A stretch of 64,000 bases of DNA from Deinococcus sp. AJ005 (GCF_009017495.1 NZ_CP044990.1:1879001-1943000); one strand, 5' to 3'; shown: positions 25,198 through 37,158, counted from the first letter of the stretch. Notes: generated from the sequence alone by a model not told the origin. Made by a program: numbers and translations.

Positions 25198-26301
25198 TCA
25201 GCGCACCACACGCCCGGCCCGCACCGCGCAGACGCGCACCTGCTGACCCTCGGCGTGCAGCGCCTGACCCGTGTCGTGAAGCTGCACCTCCTGCTGCCCC
25301 AGCGCCAGGGTGTAGGTCACGGCGTGGCCCCTGAACTCGCGGGCCAGCACGACAGCCTCGGTGCCAGACCCGTCAGTGGTGAAGGCCAGATGCTCGGGGC
25401 GCACACTGACCATTGCCGGGCCATCGGGGACTGCCTCGCCCTCCAGTGCAATGTTGCCCAGCACGGTGCAGGCCACTCCTGCCTGTACGGTGCCAGACAG
25501 CAGGTTGCTGCGGCCCAGGAAAGAAGCCACGAACGCTGTGCGCGGGCGCGCGTAGACCTCCTGCGGGGTGCCGATCTGCTCAAGCTGCCCGGCGCGCATC
25601 AGGGCAATGCGGTCACTGAAGGCCAGCGCTTCCTCCTGATCGTGCGTGACCAGGATAGCTGCCACGCCGCTGCGGCGCAGGATGGCGCGCACCTCCTGGC
25701 GGGTGGAGTGGCGCAGTTGCGCGTCCAGGTTGGAAAATGGCTCGTCCAGCAGCAGCAGCCGGGGGCGCGGGGCCAGCGCGCGGGCCAGGGCGACGCGCTG
25801 CTGTTGCCCGCCCGAAAGCTGATGCGGCATCCGCGACTCGAAGACGGTCAGGCCCACCAGCGACAGCGTTTCGCGGGCGCGGGGCAGCCGCTCGGCACGC
25901 GGCAGGCGGTTCAGGCCGAACAGCACGTTGCCCAGCACGCTCAGGTGCGGAAACAGCGCGTAATCCTGAAAGACCAGGCCCACGCCCCGGCGTTCGGGCG
26001 GTTGCGGCGGGGCGGTCATGTTGCGCCCGTCGATCCACACCGCGCCGCCGTCCGGCTCCTCCAGCCCGGCGATCAGGCGCAGGGTGGTGGTCTTGCCGCA
26101 GCCACTCGGCCCCAGCAGGGTGAGGAGTTCTCCTGGAGCAACCTGCAAATCCAGACGGTCCACCACCGGGGGCAGGCCAGCGGAGGCGCGGCCCTGCGGG
26201 TGGAAATACTTGACCAGTCCCCTGAGTTCCAGCGCGGGCGGGACGGAGGGTTGAGTGTCAGCCCCACCTGACTCCGGCGTTTGCCTGTCCATAACCGTCA
26301 T
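25198..26301 (-). CDS. fbpC: Fe(III) ABC transporter ATP-binding protein
   Basis: The 367-residue protein has Walker A GPSGCGKTT (near 64-72), the Q loop VFQDYALFPH, the signature LSGGQQQRVALARAL and Walker B LLLLDEP. A C-terminal TOBE-like regulatory domain follows, as in the FbpC/PotA class. GAGGAGG lies before the first ATG, ten bases after the fbpB stop. Gene order (fbpA apart, then fbpB-fbpC) and the iron-binding relative support ferric iron as substrate. Spermidine, thiamine or sulfate are less likely. Confidence 0.88.
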   Translation of the reverse strand: MTVMDRQTPESGGADTQPSVPPALELRGLVKYFHPQGRASAGLPPVVDRLDLQVAPGELLTLLGPSGCGKTTTLRLIAGLEEPDGGAVWIDGRNMTAPPQPPERRGVGLVFQDYALFPHLSVLGNVLFGLNRLPRAERLPRARETLSLVGLTVFESRMPHQLSGGQQQRVALARALAPRPRLLLLDEPFSNLDAQLRHSTRQEVRAILRRSGVAAILVTHDQEEALAFSDRIALMRAGQLEQIGTPQEVYARPRTAFVASFLGRSNLLSGTVQAGVACTVLGNIALEGEAVPDGPAMVSVRPEHLAFTTDGSGTEAVVLAREFRGHAVTYTLALGQQEVQLHDTGQALHAEGQQVRVCAVRAGRVVR

Positions 26302-26311
26302 TCAGACCTCC

Positions 26312-27862
26312 TCATTCCCGTTCCCGCCGCAGAATCAGCCCGGTCAGCACGGCTCCCACCGCTGCCAGAGCCAGCGCATAGGGTGCGGCGCTGGCGTACT
26401 GCGCTTCCTCGGTGTAGGACCAGACGTTGCGGGCCAGCGTCTCGAAGCCGATGGGCGACAGCAGCAGCGTCAGCGGCAATTCCTTGAGGACGCTCAGAAA
26501 CACGAAAGCCGCGCTGACGAGCAGCCCCGGCCCCAGCAGCGGCAGCGTGACCCGCCGCAAGGCACCGCCCCGGGACACGCCCAGCACGCGGGCGGCTTCC
26601 TCCAGCCGGGGCGTGGCCCGCACCAGCCCGCTGCGAATGGGGCCGATGGCCTCGGCCACAAAATGCAGCGTGTAGGCGATGATCAGCAGGGGTAGAGTCT
26701 GATACAGCGGCGGCGCGGCCCGCAGCACGAAGAAAATCAATGCCAGAGCGAAGGCCAGCGGTGGAGTGGCGTAGCCCAGGTAGGCGGCCCGCTCGATGAT
26801 GCGCGGCCAGCGCCCGCTGAATCGGCTGCCGATCACGGCCAGCGGCAGGGCCAGAGCAGTGGTGGTCAGGGCCGCCAGCGCCGCTGCCCCCAGTGCGGAC
26901 CTCAGCGCATCCAGCAGGCTGGGCCACGCGAACGGGCTGTTCTCCAGACCCAGCCAGTACAGCATCGTGCCCAGCGGCAGCACCAGCGTCATGACCGCCA
27001 GCACGGCCACGAATACCCATGCCAGCGGGCGCAATCGGCCCAGTTTGACGGTACCGGGTTTTCGGGCAGTGGCAGGCGACACCCGCGAAAGAAACACGCC
27101 GCGCATGAAGCGGGCCTCCAGCCACAGCGCCGCCCCGGTCAGCAGCAGCAGCAGCAGTGCCAGCCACGCCGAATACACCCGGTCATATGCCGCCGTGTAT
27201 TGCTGATAGATGGCCGCGCTGAAGGTGGGGTAGCGCATCAGGCTCACCACGCTGAAATCGCCCAGGGTGTGCAGGCCGATCAACAGCCCCCCCGACAGCC
27301 ATGCCGGGCGCAGGTGCGGCACCGTGACCTGCCAGAACGTTTGCCAGCGGGTGCGGCCCAGCAATCGGGCGGCGTCCTCCAGCGCGGGGTCCTGCGTCCG
27401 CAGCGCGGCGTGCAGGTTCAGGAACAGATACGGAAAGGTGAACAGCGTCAGCACCAGCAATGCGCCCCAGAAGCCACTCGGCCCCGGCAGGCGCAGCCCG
27501 GTCAGCGTGTCGATAGCCCCGCCCGCACCGCCCGCCGCGATGAAGGCGTAGGCCCCCACGTACCCTGGAATCGCCAATGGCAGCACGCCCAGCAGCGTGA
27601 GCAATCGACGGGGGCGCAGATCGGTCCGCGCCGCTAAAAAGGCCAGCGGCAGCGCCACCAGCGTGGTGGTCAGCAGCACCGACGCGCCCAGCAGCAGCGT
27701 GTTGCCCGCCAGCACCAGATTGCGCGTGCGGAACACGATCTCGCGCAACTCGCCCGGCTCGGCCCCCAGGGCGCGCAACACCAGATATGACAGCGGCACC
27801 AGCACGCCCAGCACGGTCAGCAGGGCGGGCAACAACAGGAATGGGGGCAGTCTTCGGGTCAT
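26312..27862 (-). CDS. fbpB: Fe(III) ABC transporter permease
   Basis: This permease of about 516 residues is a fused double unit with around 12 membrane segments. It has two EAA loops, one near LEDAARLLGRTRWQTFWQVTVP and one near LEEAARVLGVSRGGALRRVTLP, as in FbpB/AfuB. The ATG of MTRRLPPFLLLP is chosen; the frame also opens at a TTG 27 bases upstream. A TAAAGT box and a TCGGATTA word shared with the fbpA promoter lie just upstream. Confidence 0.88.
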   Translation of the reverse strand: MTRRLPPFLLLPALLTVLGVLVPLSYLVLRALGAEPGELREIVFRTRNLVLAGNTLLLGASVLLTTTLVALPLAFLAARTDLRPRRLLTLLGVLPLAIPGYVGAYAFIAAGGAGGAIDTLTGLRLPGPSGFWGALLVLTLFTFPYLFLNLHAALRTQDPALEDAARLLGRTRWQTFWQVTVPHLRPAWLSGGLLIGLHTLGDFSVVSLMRYPTFSAAIYQQYTAAYDRVYSAWLALLLLLLTGAALWLEARFMRGVFLSRVSPATARKPGTVKLGRLRPLAWVFVAVLAVMTLVLPLGTMLYWLGLENSPFAWPSLLDALRSALGAAALAALTTTALALPLAVIGSRFSGRWPRIIERAAYLGYATPPLAFALALIFFVLRAAPPLYQTLPLLIIAYTLHFVAEAIGPIRSGLVRATPRLEEAARVLGVSRGGALRRVTLPLLGPGLLVSAAFVFLSVLKELPLTLLLSPIGFETLARNVWSYTEEAQYASAAPYALALAAVGAVLTGLILRRERE

Positions 27863-27903
27863 AGGTAAAGCGGCACTTGGGCCAGCCAAATGACTTTAAC
27901 AGA

Positions 27904-27920
27904 TCGGATTAGTCGGGATT
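27904..27920. promoter_or_regulatory. TCGGATTA-type repeat upstream of fbpB
   Basis: TCGGATTA is followed one base later by TCGGGATT, forming a direct repeat. The same eight bases occur in front of fbpA (29707-29714). A shared regulator site is possible but unproven. Confidence 0.35.
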
Positions 27921-27998
27921 GTCCCATGAGAGGAAAGGGGGCTATTCAGATGGGCTTGCTCGAAATCACAGGGCGTGCTGCTGTCCAACTGAAGAAAG

Positions 27999-28478
27999 TC
28001 ACGTCACCCGTTGCCGCCACGCCAACCACGACAGCACCACCAGCACCACTGGAGCGGCGATCAGGATGCCGTTGCTCAGGCCCTGCGAGATCTGGGCCTT
28101 GACTGAAATTCCGGTCTGCGGATCGGGCGGGGGCAATATCATCCCCAGCAGCGCGTCTACCCCTGTACCAACGGCGATCAGCAGCAGGACGGCGGCCACT
28201 CCCAGCCCCAGACTGACCCAGACCGGTTCCAGACTCGCATAACGAAGTAACCGGGGCAGGGCCAGCACCGCCCCGGCCAGCAGACCCATGACCAGATACA
28301 CCACGCCGAAACTGCGCTCCAGACTGCCACCAGAAAACAGAATGCTGCCCAGCACGACGAGCAGCGCCACGAACGCCAGCACCGCCACGCCCCGCGCCGG
28401 GGTCAGCGGCAGAGCAGTCATCATCAGCAAGACGGCCACCGACACGCCCGCACCCAGCAGCAACCCCAGGATTCCCAT
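27999..28478 (-). CDS. membrane protein of unknown function
   Basis: The protein of about 159 residues has four hydrophobic stretches: roughly 2-20, 30-48, 58-75 and 88-108. A last one lies at 140-155. No motif or family is recognised. It lies between fbpB and fbpA on the same strand, but has its own TATGCT box ten bases before the chosen ATG, so it need not be part of iron uptake. An ATG five codons upstream is the alternative start. Confidence 0.7.
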   Translation of the reverse strand: MGILGLLLGAGVSVAVLLMMTALPLTPARGVAVLAFVALLVVLGSILFSGGSLERSFGVVYLVMGLLAGAVLALPRLLRYASLEPVWVSLGLGVAAVLLLIAVGTGVDALLGMILPPPDPQTGISVKAQISQGLSNGILIAAPVVLVVLSWLAWRQRVT

Positions 28479-28549
28479 ACCGCAGTGGAGCATAAAAAAG
28501 CCCCGCGCCAGCGAGAACTGGAACGGGGTCGAATCGGAAGCCGGGGGTT

Positions 28550-28685
28550 ATACGGATTCCGTCTGTTTCGCGCAGAAATCGGGACAGCGCCGATTCCTGC
28601 ACTCCACGTCCGGAACCCGTTTTTCTCCTTCTCGCTCCGCTCGGATTTCCAGGTGTTTTCAGCACCTTTCAATCGGAGTCCGTAT
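28550..28685. repeat. 136-bp small repetitive element with terminal inverted repeats
   Basis: The element runs from ATACGGATTCCG to CGGAGTCCGTAT, a 12-base inverted repeat with one mismatch. Inside are CTCCTTCTCGCTCCGCTC, a hairpin AGGTG/CACCT and a hairpin AATCGG/CCGATT. It has no ORF of its own. Layout and sequence resemble the small noncoding repeats of Deinococcus, which are MITE-like. Its right end touches the fbpA stop codon, so it may have inserted there and may form the 3' end of the fbpA mRNA. Confidence 0.8.
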
Positions 28686-29683
28686 TACAGCAGGCCAGCG
28701 TCCCGCAGCAGCTTCTGCGCCTTCTCGATGTTCTTGGGCAGGGCGGCGGGGTCAATCTTGGGGCCGCGCTTGCTCACCTCTTCAAAGGGGCGCATGGTGG
28801 TGGGTTGCAGGATGTTGCCGATGACGGGGTATTCAAAGTTGACGCTCAGGAAGAAGGTCTGCGCGTCCTTGCTCACCAGATAGCTCAGGAAGCGGGTGGC
28901 AGCGGCGGTATTCTTCCCCGTCTTCAGGAGGCCCGCGCCCGTGGCATTGCCCAGGTTGCCGATATCGCCGTTCTTGAAGAAGTAGGTGTCGATGGGGTAA
29001 TTCAGGCGGTTGACGCGCTGGATGTAATAATGGTTGGTCAGGCCCACGTCGATCTCGCCGGAGCGCATGGCTTCCAGCATGCCCACGTTGCTGGTCTTGT
29101 AATCTTTGGGTTGCAGCGCCTTCATGCCTTCCAGCCACTGCTTGGTGGTGGCCTCGCCGTGCTGGGCGATCATGCCCGCCAGGAAATCCTGGAAGCTGGG
29201 GTAGGAAACGGTCCAGCCGATGCGGCCCTTGAGCGCCGTCATCTTGGGCAGGTCCAGCACGCTGGCCGGAAGCTGCTCGGGCTTGATCTTGTCGGTGTTG
29301 TAGGCCAGTGTGCGAAACCGGACGGTGGTGGGCAGCCACGCGCGATCTGCGGGCAGGTAGTCCGGCGAGACGTTGCGCGTCAATGAAGTGCCCAGCTTGA
29401 CGAATTTGCCCTCGGACGCCAGTTCGCCCAGCGCGCCCACCGAGTTGCCCCAGAACACGTCGGCGGGGCTGCGGCTGCCCTCTTCCCGCAGGGCGGCCAC
29501 CAGTTGCGCGTCGTTGCCGTAGCGCACGTTGACCTTGATGCCGGTCTGCTTCTCGAACTGCTGCACGATGGGTTCCACGAAGGTCTTGCCACGCCCGGAA
29601 TACAGCGTGATGGACGCGGCGGACTGGGCCAGGGTAGTCCCAGTGAGCAGCAGGGCGATGGTGGCGGTAAGTGCGTTTCTCAT
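28685..29683 (-). CDS. fbpA: Fe(III) ABC transporter substrate-binding protein
   Basis: The 332-residue precursor has a signal peptide MRNALTATIALLLTG with cleavage near LAQSAA. The mature part begins ITLYSGRGKTFVEPIV, the usual FbpA/AfuA start. The region LTNHYYIQRVNR contains a Tyr pair that ligates ferric iron in this family. The ATG at 29683 follows TAGGAT by seven bases, so the mRNA may be leaderless; the longer frame upstream is non-coding. The stop codon abuts a repeat element. It is separated from fbpB/fbpC by a membrane-protein gene. Confidence 0.9.
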   Translation of the reverse strand: MRNALTATIALLLTGTTLAQSAASITLYSGRGKTFVEPIVQQFEKQTGIKVNVRYGNDAQLVAALREEGSRSPADVFWGNSVGALGELASEGKFVKLGTSLTRNVSPDYLPADRAWLPTTVRFRTLAYNTDKIKPEQLPASVLDLPKMTALKGRIGWTVSYPSFQDFLAGMIAQHGEATTKQWLEGMKALQPKDYKTSNVGMLEAMRSGEIDVGLTNHYYIQRVNRLNYPIDTYFFKNGDIGNLGNATGAGLLKTGKNTAAATRFLSYLVSKDAQTFFLSVNFEYPVIGNILQPTTMRPFEEVSKRGPKIDPAALPKNIEKAQKLLRDAGLL

Positions 29684-29690
29684 ACTGCCA

Positions 29691-29714
29691 ATCCTAAGTA
29701 AACCAGTCGGATTA
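29691..29714 (-). promoter_or_regulatory. leaderless promoter and shared motif of fbpA
   Basis: TAGGAT (29691-29696 on the minus strand) ends seven bases before the ATG. TCGGATTA, read on the plus strand at 29707-29714, matches the word in front of fbpB. Confidence 0.5.
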
Positions 29715-29781
29715 ATTAGGTATGAATGTCCCGACAGCAGCTTCGGGGCGCGTCTGGCATACCAAGCGCGTTTGATCAGGC

Positions 29782-30009
29782 TCACCGTCCGACGTTAAAC
29801 TCTGGCTGCCCCGCATAGCCACGCCATGCAAGGGCAACAGCCAGCAGTATGGTTGACCCCAGTCTCAGCCAGACCAGCTCCCGGTCCCGCAAGCGCAGGA
29901 GATGGGGCACGGTGAGGCACAGGCCACTGCCGATGTACAGGGCAAACGCGCGCCAATTTATCCCACCCTGATCGCCATCAAGCTCGGTGCAGTGGGCGGG
30001 CGACGGAAT
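29782..30009 (-). other. 75-codon open frame directly after, and in frame with, the ddl stop
   Basis: Reading on through the ddl TAG gives a frame of 75 codons ending at TGA. It contains INWRAFALYIGSGLCLTVP and LGSTILLAVALAWRGY, two likely membrane segments with a charged loop between. No ATG, GTG or TTG opens it in a suitable place. An ATG in another frame (29970 area) could start it if one frameshift had occurred. It may be a decayed small membrane-protein gene, a gene with an unusual start, or a readthrough extension of ddl. Confidence 0.45.
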
Positions 30010-31029
<1,020 letters not shown>

Positions 31030-31144
31030 CGGGGCGCAGTATGTCATGGGCAGAGCGACTGGCCGGGCAGCGGGTTAGAGGAGGGCGAGACTTCGCCGTC
31101 TAGGGGTCTGAGGGCCAAAGGCCACACACCGCTTCCCACGTTTC

Positions 31145-32392
31145 CTACTCATCCAACGCCCGCGCCCCAATGCGCCCGCCAATATCCCGCCGCAGTTGCG
31201 CCCCCGCGAAGTCCACCCGGTCTGCCAGCGCGTAGGCCCGTGTCAGCGCCGTATTCAATGTCGGGGCGACGGCGGTGACGGCCAGTACGCGCCCGCCGCT
31301 GCTCTGGAGTTGGCCGCCGACTTCGCGGGTTCCGGCGTGAAAGATGATCTCGCCGTCTCCCCCATCCGGCAGACCCAGCGGCACACCGCGCACCGGATCG
31401 CCGGGATAGCCAGGAGCAGCGAGGATGATGACCGCACTAGATTCATCGCTGAACCTTATGCTCTCTGGGTCTAACTCGCCGCGCGCCGCATCCAGACAGT
31501 GCTGCGCGAGGTCACTTTGCAGCAGGGGCAACACCGCTTCGGCCTCGGGGTCACCAAAGCGGGCGTTGAATTCCACCACCTTCGGGCCGTCCGGCGTGAG
31601 CATCAGCCCGGCGTACAACACGCCCTGGAAGGGCATTCCCTCGGCGCGCATTCCGGCCAGGGTGGGGGCGATAACGCCCGTCTCGATGACCTCCAGATCA
31701 GTGGCTGAGAGCGGAAAGGGGCAAATCACGCCCATGCCGCCGGTCATCGGTCCCGTGTCGCCCGCGTAAATGGTCTTGTGGTCCTGACTGGGTGGGGTCA
31801 GGGCAAAGTGTTCGCCATCGGTCAGCGCCAGCACCGACACTTCCTGCCCGGTCATGAAGTCCTCGATGACCGCGCAGGCGTCCGGGGCGCTGAAAATCTC
31901 CTTCAGAGCCGCCCCCGCCTCATCCTGAGAGTGGGCAATCGTCACACCCTTCCCTGCCCGCAACGCCGCGTCCTTGATGACGGTGGGCATGGACTGACTG
32001 TCCATATACGCCAACGCCGCGTCCAGATCAGAGAAAGTGGCGTGCTGGGCGGTAGGAATCCCATGCCTGAGCATAAACGCCTTGCTCCAGCCCTTGTCGC
32101 CTTCCAGACGGCTGGCCGCCCGTGTGGGGCCAAAAGCGGGAACGCCGCGCGCCGTACAGGCATCCACCACTCCTGCCGCCAGATATCCCTCCGGACCGAC
32201 GATCACCACATCCGCCGCCTCCCGGACCGCTAGTTCGGCCAGCGAATCAGCGTCCTGAGGGCTGTCCAGAATGCGGGCCAGCGTTGCGATACCGGGATTG
32301 CCCGGTGTACACAGCACCGTATGGCCCTGCCGCGCACAGGTATGGACGATGGCGTGTTCGCGCCCACCGCCACCAATAACAAGCACCTTCAA
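31145..32392 (-). CDS. purD: phosphoribosylamine--glycine ligase
   Basis: PurD, 415 residues, is the second enzyme of purine synthesis, an ATP-grasp ligase. It shows KVLVIGGGGREHAIVHT at the start, GPMTGGMGVICP and FNARFGDPEAEAVLPLL. The start is TTG at 32392, giving M-KVLVIGG; it overlaps the stop of the upstream MBL gene as TTGA. The longer frame upstream is the antisense/other phase of that gene and not PurD. The overlap suggests translational coupling. Confidence 0.95.
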   Translation of the reverse strand: MKVLVIGGGGREHAIVHTCARQGHTVLCTPGNPGIATLARILDSPQDADSLAELAVREAADVVIVGPEGYLAAGVVDACTARGVPAFGPTRAASRLEGDKGWSKAFMLRHGIPTAQHATFSDLDAALAYMDSQSMPTVIKDAALRAGKGVTIAHSQDEAGAALKEIFSAPDACAVIEDFMTGQEVSVLALTDGEHFALTPPSQDHKTIYAGDTGPMTGGMGVICPFPLSATDLEVIETGVIAPTLAGMRAEGMPFQGVLYAGLMLTPDGPKVVEFNARFGDPEAEAVLPLLQSDLAQHCLDAARGELDPESIRFSDESSAVIILAAPGYPGDPVRGVPLGLPDGGDGEIIFHAGTREVGGQLQSSGGRVLAVTAVAPTLNTALTRAYALADRVDFAGAQLRRDIGGRIGARALDE

Positions 32393-33291
32393 GACGGGCG
32401 CACTGCCTTCTTCTGCCAGTAGCGCATCAGCCCCTGCACGCTCATCCACGGCGGGCAGGCAAAGTCGTAGCGGGCGGGCAGGTCCTCGCCCTCGGCCAGC
32501 AACTCCTGCATCAGCACTCTCGTATAAGCCTTGGAAATGGCTTCAAACTCCTGACCCGCTTCCATTCCAGCGTGGATTCGTTCGGCGTCCAGCTCCATCT
32601 TTTCCAGCAGACCGTCCCAGTGGGCGGCCGTGTGGGCGTAGCTGCCGAAATGGGCCAGATGCAGGGTCTGGGCGTCCCGCTGACGCAACGTGGCGACGCT
32701 GTCCCGCCAGACCTCCAGATTGATGTCCGGTGGCGGCGTGGGCGCACGCGCGGTCTGGTGGGTGTCCAGCCGCACGCCGCCGACATCCCCGACAAAAAGA
32801 TCGGGGCCGACGTGATAGGCCAGATGGTGAACCGCGTGGCCGGGCGTGTACAGGGCATCCACACTGACGTTCCCGATCTGGAACGTCTCGCCGCCCGCCA
32901 GCACGGTCATTTTCTCGGCGGGGATGGGCAGCATCTCGCCCCATAGACGGTCCATCGCGTCGCCATAAATCTGGGTGGCGCTGGCCACCAGCCGTTCCGG
33001 GCTGCCCAGATGCTTCGCGCCGCGCTCGTGGACGTACACGCGGGCCTCCGGAACCCGCGAGAGGACCGTTCCGGCGGCCCCGGCGTGGTCAAAGTGAATG
33101 TGCGTCAACAGCAGGTGGCGCACATCATCCAGACTCGCGCCCAGTGCCTCCAGCCCAGCACTCAGCGCGGGCAGGGTGCTGGTAGGCCCGGTATCCACCA
33201 CCGCCAGCCCATCCCCGGTGTCCAGAATGTATGTAGCGATCACGCCGGGGGTGTCCTGAAAGTTCAGATCAACCAGATTGACGCCGTTCAT
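32389..33291 (-). CDS. metallo-beta-lactamase fold hydrolase
   Basis: The 300-residue protein has THIHFDHAG, the metal-binding HxHxDH motif, near residue 60, then TPGHAVHHLAYH and VGDVGG, and LAHFGSYAH later. This is the pattern of the glyoxalase II-like MBL group with an added helical C-terminal part. The reaction is unknown. It begins at an ATG overlapping the stop of the small membrane protein (ATGA) and ends overlapping purD, so the three form one coupled operon. Confidence 0.88.
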   Translation of the reverse strand: MNGVNLVDLNFQDTPGVIATYILDTGDGLAVVDTGPTSTLPALSAGLEALGASLDDVRHLLLTHIHFDHAGAAGTVLSRVPEARVYVHERGAKHLGSPERLVASATQIYGDAMDRLWGEMLPIPAEKMTVLAGGETFQIGNVSVDALYTPGHAVHHLAYHVGPDLFVGDVGGVRLDTHQTARAPTPPPDINLEVWRDSVATLRQRDAQTLHLAHFGSYAHTAAHWDGLLEKMELDAERIHAGMEAGQEFEAISKAYTRVLMQELLAEGEDLPARYDFACPPWMSVQGLMRYWQKKAVRPS

Positions 33292-33461
33292 GCTGCGCCC
33301 GAGACGCGTGCTACAGCCAGCAGGGCGGCGGCGGCGAACTGTACCAGGGCCACCGTCCGTAGCGCTCCCGCGTTCGGCGCACCCTTGAGCGGTCCCATGC
33401 TGAGCATCAGGATAAATGTCGCGCTGAGCAGGATGAACCCGCAAAAAAGCCAGAGAGCCAT
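33288..33461 (-). CDS. 57-residue membrane protein
   Basis: The sequence MALWLFCGFILLSATFILML opens the protein, and a second hydrophobic helix lies near the C-terminus (VALVQFAAAALLAVARV). So it is a two-helix membrane peptide with a basic/Gly-Pro loop. TATCCT ends seven bases before the ATG, a leaderless promoter. Its stop overlaps the MBL start by four bases. No family is recognised. Confidence 0.75.
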   Translation of the reverse strand: MALWLFCGFILLSATFILMLSMGPLKGAPNAGALRTVALVQFAAAALLAVARVSGAA

Positions 33462-33468
33462 GCCCAAC

Positions 33469-33474
33469 AGGATA
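33469..33474 (-). promoter_or_regulatory. leaderless -10 box of the 33461-MBL-purD operon
   Basis: TATCCT on the minus strand ends exactly seven bases before the ATG at 33461. Confidence 0.6.
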
Positions 33475-33526
33475 CGGGGTGGACAGGTGCAGTAGGAACA
33501 GACGACGGGGAAAAGCTGGCCTGCGC

Positions 33527-33874
33527 CTACCTTTCGCGCATGGTCAGCGCGATCAGGGCGTCCCAGTCGTCGGGCTGCTGCGTGTCGTCCAGCGCGGCGC
33601 GGTTGCGGCCTATAAAGGCGCACTTCGCGCACTGGTGAACGATGATCCAGCCCTTCTTGCCGCTCTGCTCCGCGCCCACCGGCACCAGCAGGCCGTGGCA
33701 GGTGCTGGCGCGGTCACCGGGCAGCACGTCCACATGCAGGCTGTACAGGCACGCGGGGCAGTGGTTGCGGACGCTGCCGTTGGTCAGCGGAAGAACTTCT
33801 GCGCCGCAGTGCTGGCAGGTAAAGGCGTTGTTGGTACCCTGCACAGTAAAACGGCGGCTGGCAGTATCGGTCAC
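33527..33874 (-). CDS. RNHCP-domain zinc protein
   Basis: The 115-residue protein contains the name-giving motif RNHCPACLYSLHVD and Cys pairs CQHC, CPAC and CAKC, which suggest a zinc ribbon. Members are widespread small proteins of unknown function. The start is GTG at 33874, overlapping the upstream membrane-protein stop as GTGA, so translation is probably coupled. Longer ATG-started frames here are in another phase. Confidence 0.85.
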   Translation of the reverse strand: MTDTASRRFTVQGTNNAFTCQHCGAEVLPLTNGSVRNHCPACLYSLHVDVLPGDRASTCHGLLVPVGAEQSGKKGWIIVHQCAKCAFIGRNRAALDDTQQPDDWDALIALTMRER

Positions 33875-34296
33875 GCCTTGAGCCTCATGGCGCGCTGCCG
33901 CGCCTCCCAGCGAGAATCCAGAAACGCACGGATGACGGCGGTGCCCACCAGCGCCGTGCCCAGCAGCAAGAACACCAGCCCCGCGCCGCTGACGATCCAG
34001 CCCTGCCATGCCACCGACCCGGCCAGCATGCCCACCACAAAGATCACCAGGCCCGCCAGCATGCACATCCCCACGGTCAGACGCCACGCCCACACGCTGC
34101 CGCGCCAGACATTGAACAGCAGGGCGGCAGTGGCCACGGCATACAGCAGATCGCGCCCCCAGCCTTCCGTCTGCCCCTGCACCAGCCCAGCCACAAAGGG
34201 CGTCACCGACACCATGAAAATGCCGACCAGGACCGCCAGCGTGGGCGTGCGCCCGGCCTCGGCCTGCCGGGGATCAAAGGGAGAGGAGGCAGACAT
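33871..34296 (-). CDS. four-helix membrane protein of unknown function
   Basis: The 141-residue protein has hydrophobic segments at about 20-40, 50-65, 70-90 and 98-118. A charged end follows (SRWEARQRAMRLKA). No family is recognised. Its stop overlaps the RNHCP gene, so the two are likely one operon and may act together. Confidence 0.75.
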   Translation of the reverse strand: MSASSPFDPRQAEAGRTPTLAVLVGIFMVSVTPFVAGLVQGQTEGWGRDLLYAVATAALLFNVWRGSVWAWRLTVGMCMLAGLVIFVVGMLAGSVAWQGWIVSGAGLVFLLLGTALVGTAVIRAFLDSRWEARQRAMRLKA

Positions 34297-34419
34297 CAGG
34301 TCCCTATTTCAACACGTCCGGGGCGGGACAATTGGAGTGGGCGTTGCGTCGGTGCGAAGGTCAGGAGCCTTTTCGCCCACAGAACGTTCTCTGGCAGCCA
34401 AAGCTAAACCCTCAATAAA

Positions 34420-34449
34420 CTTGACATGACCGCACTCAAGTTTCAGAAT
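34420..34449 (+). promoter_or_regulatory. clpB promoter with HspR-type HAIR operator
   Basis: TTGACA (34421-34426) and CAGAAT (34444-34449) are 17 bases apart. CTTGACA-N7-ACTCAAG (34420-34440) overlaps the -35 and spacer. It matches the HAIR consensus CTTGAGT-N7-ACTCAAG at 12 of 14 arm bases. HspR is known to repress heat-shock genes through HAIR sites in actinobacteria and to control heat-shock genes in D. radiodurans. Confidence 0.75.
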
Positions 34450-34499
34450 AGAGGCAGATTGAATGTCCTGTCCTACTTCTATTCCCCGGAGGTTTCCGC

Positions 34500-37058
<2,559 letters not shown>

Positions 37059-37110
37059 GCGCATCCGGTCTTGGACGATAGGGCATCAGGCCATTCCTGA
37101 AATCGAGAAA

Positions 37111-37144
37111 CCGCACTGGAGGACATTCCCCCAGGCGGCTTTTT
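37111..37144 (+). terminator. intrinsic terminator of clpB
   Basis: CCGC-A-CTGG and CCAG-GCGG pair with one bulged base and are followed by CTTTTTG. It lies 52 bases after the clpB stop. Confidence 0.75.
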
Positions 37145-37158
37145 GCTGTCTCTCCAGC

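Noticed and set aside
29684..29785. 34-codon N-terminal extension of FbpA
   Set aside because: It would precede a perfect signal peptide, and a -10 box sits inside it.
34381..34390. AGAACGTTCT palindrome as an SOS (LexA) box
   Set aside because: LexA-type boxes have GAAC and GTTC separated by four bases; here they abut. A HAIR site close by explains clpB control better.
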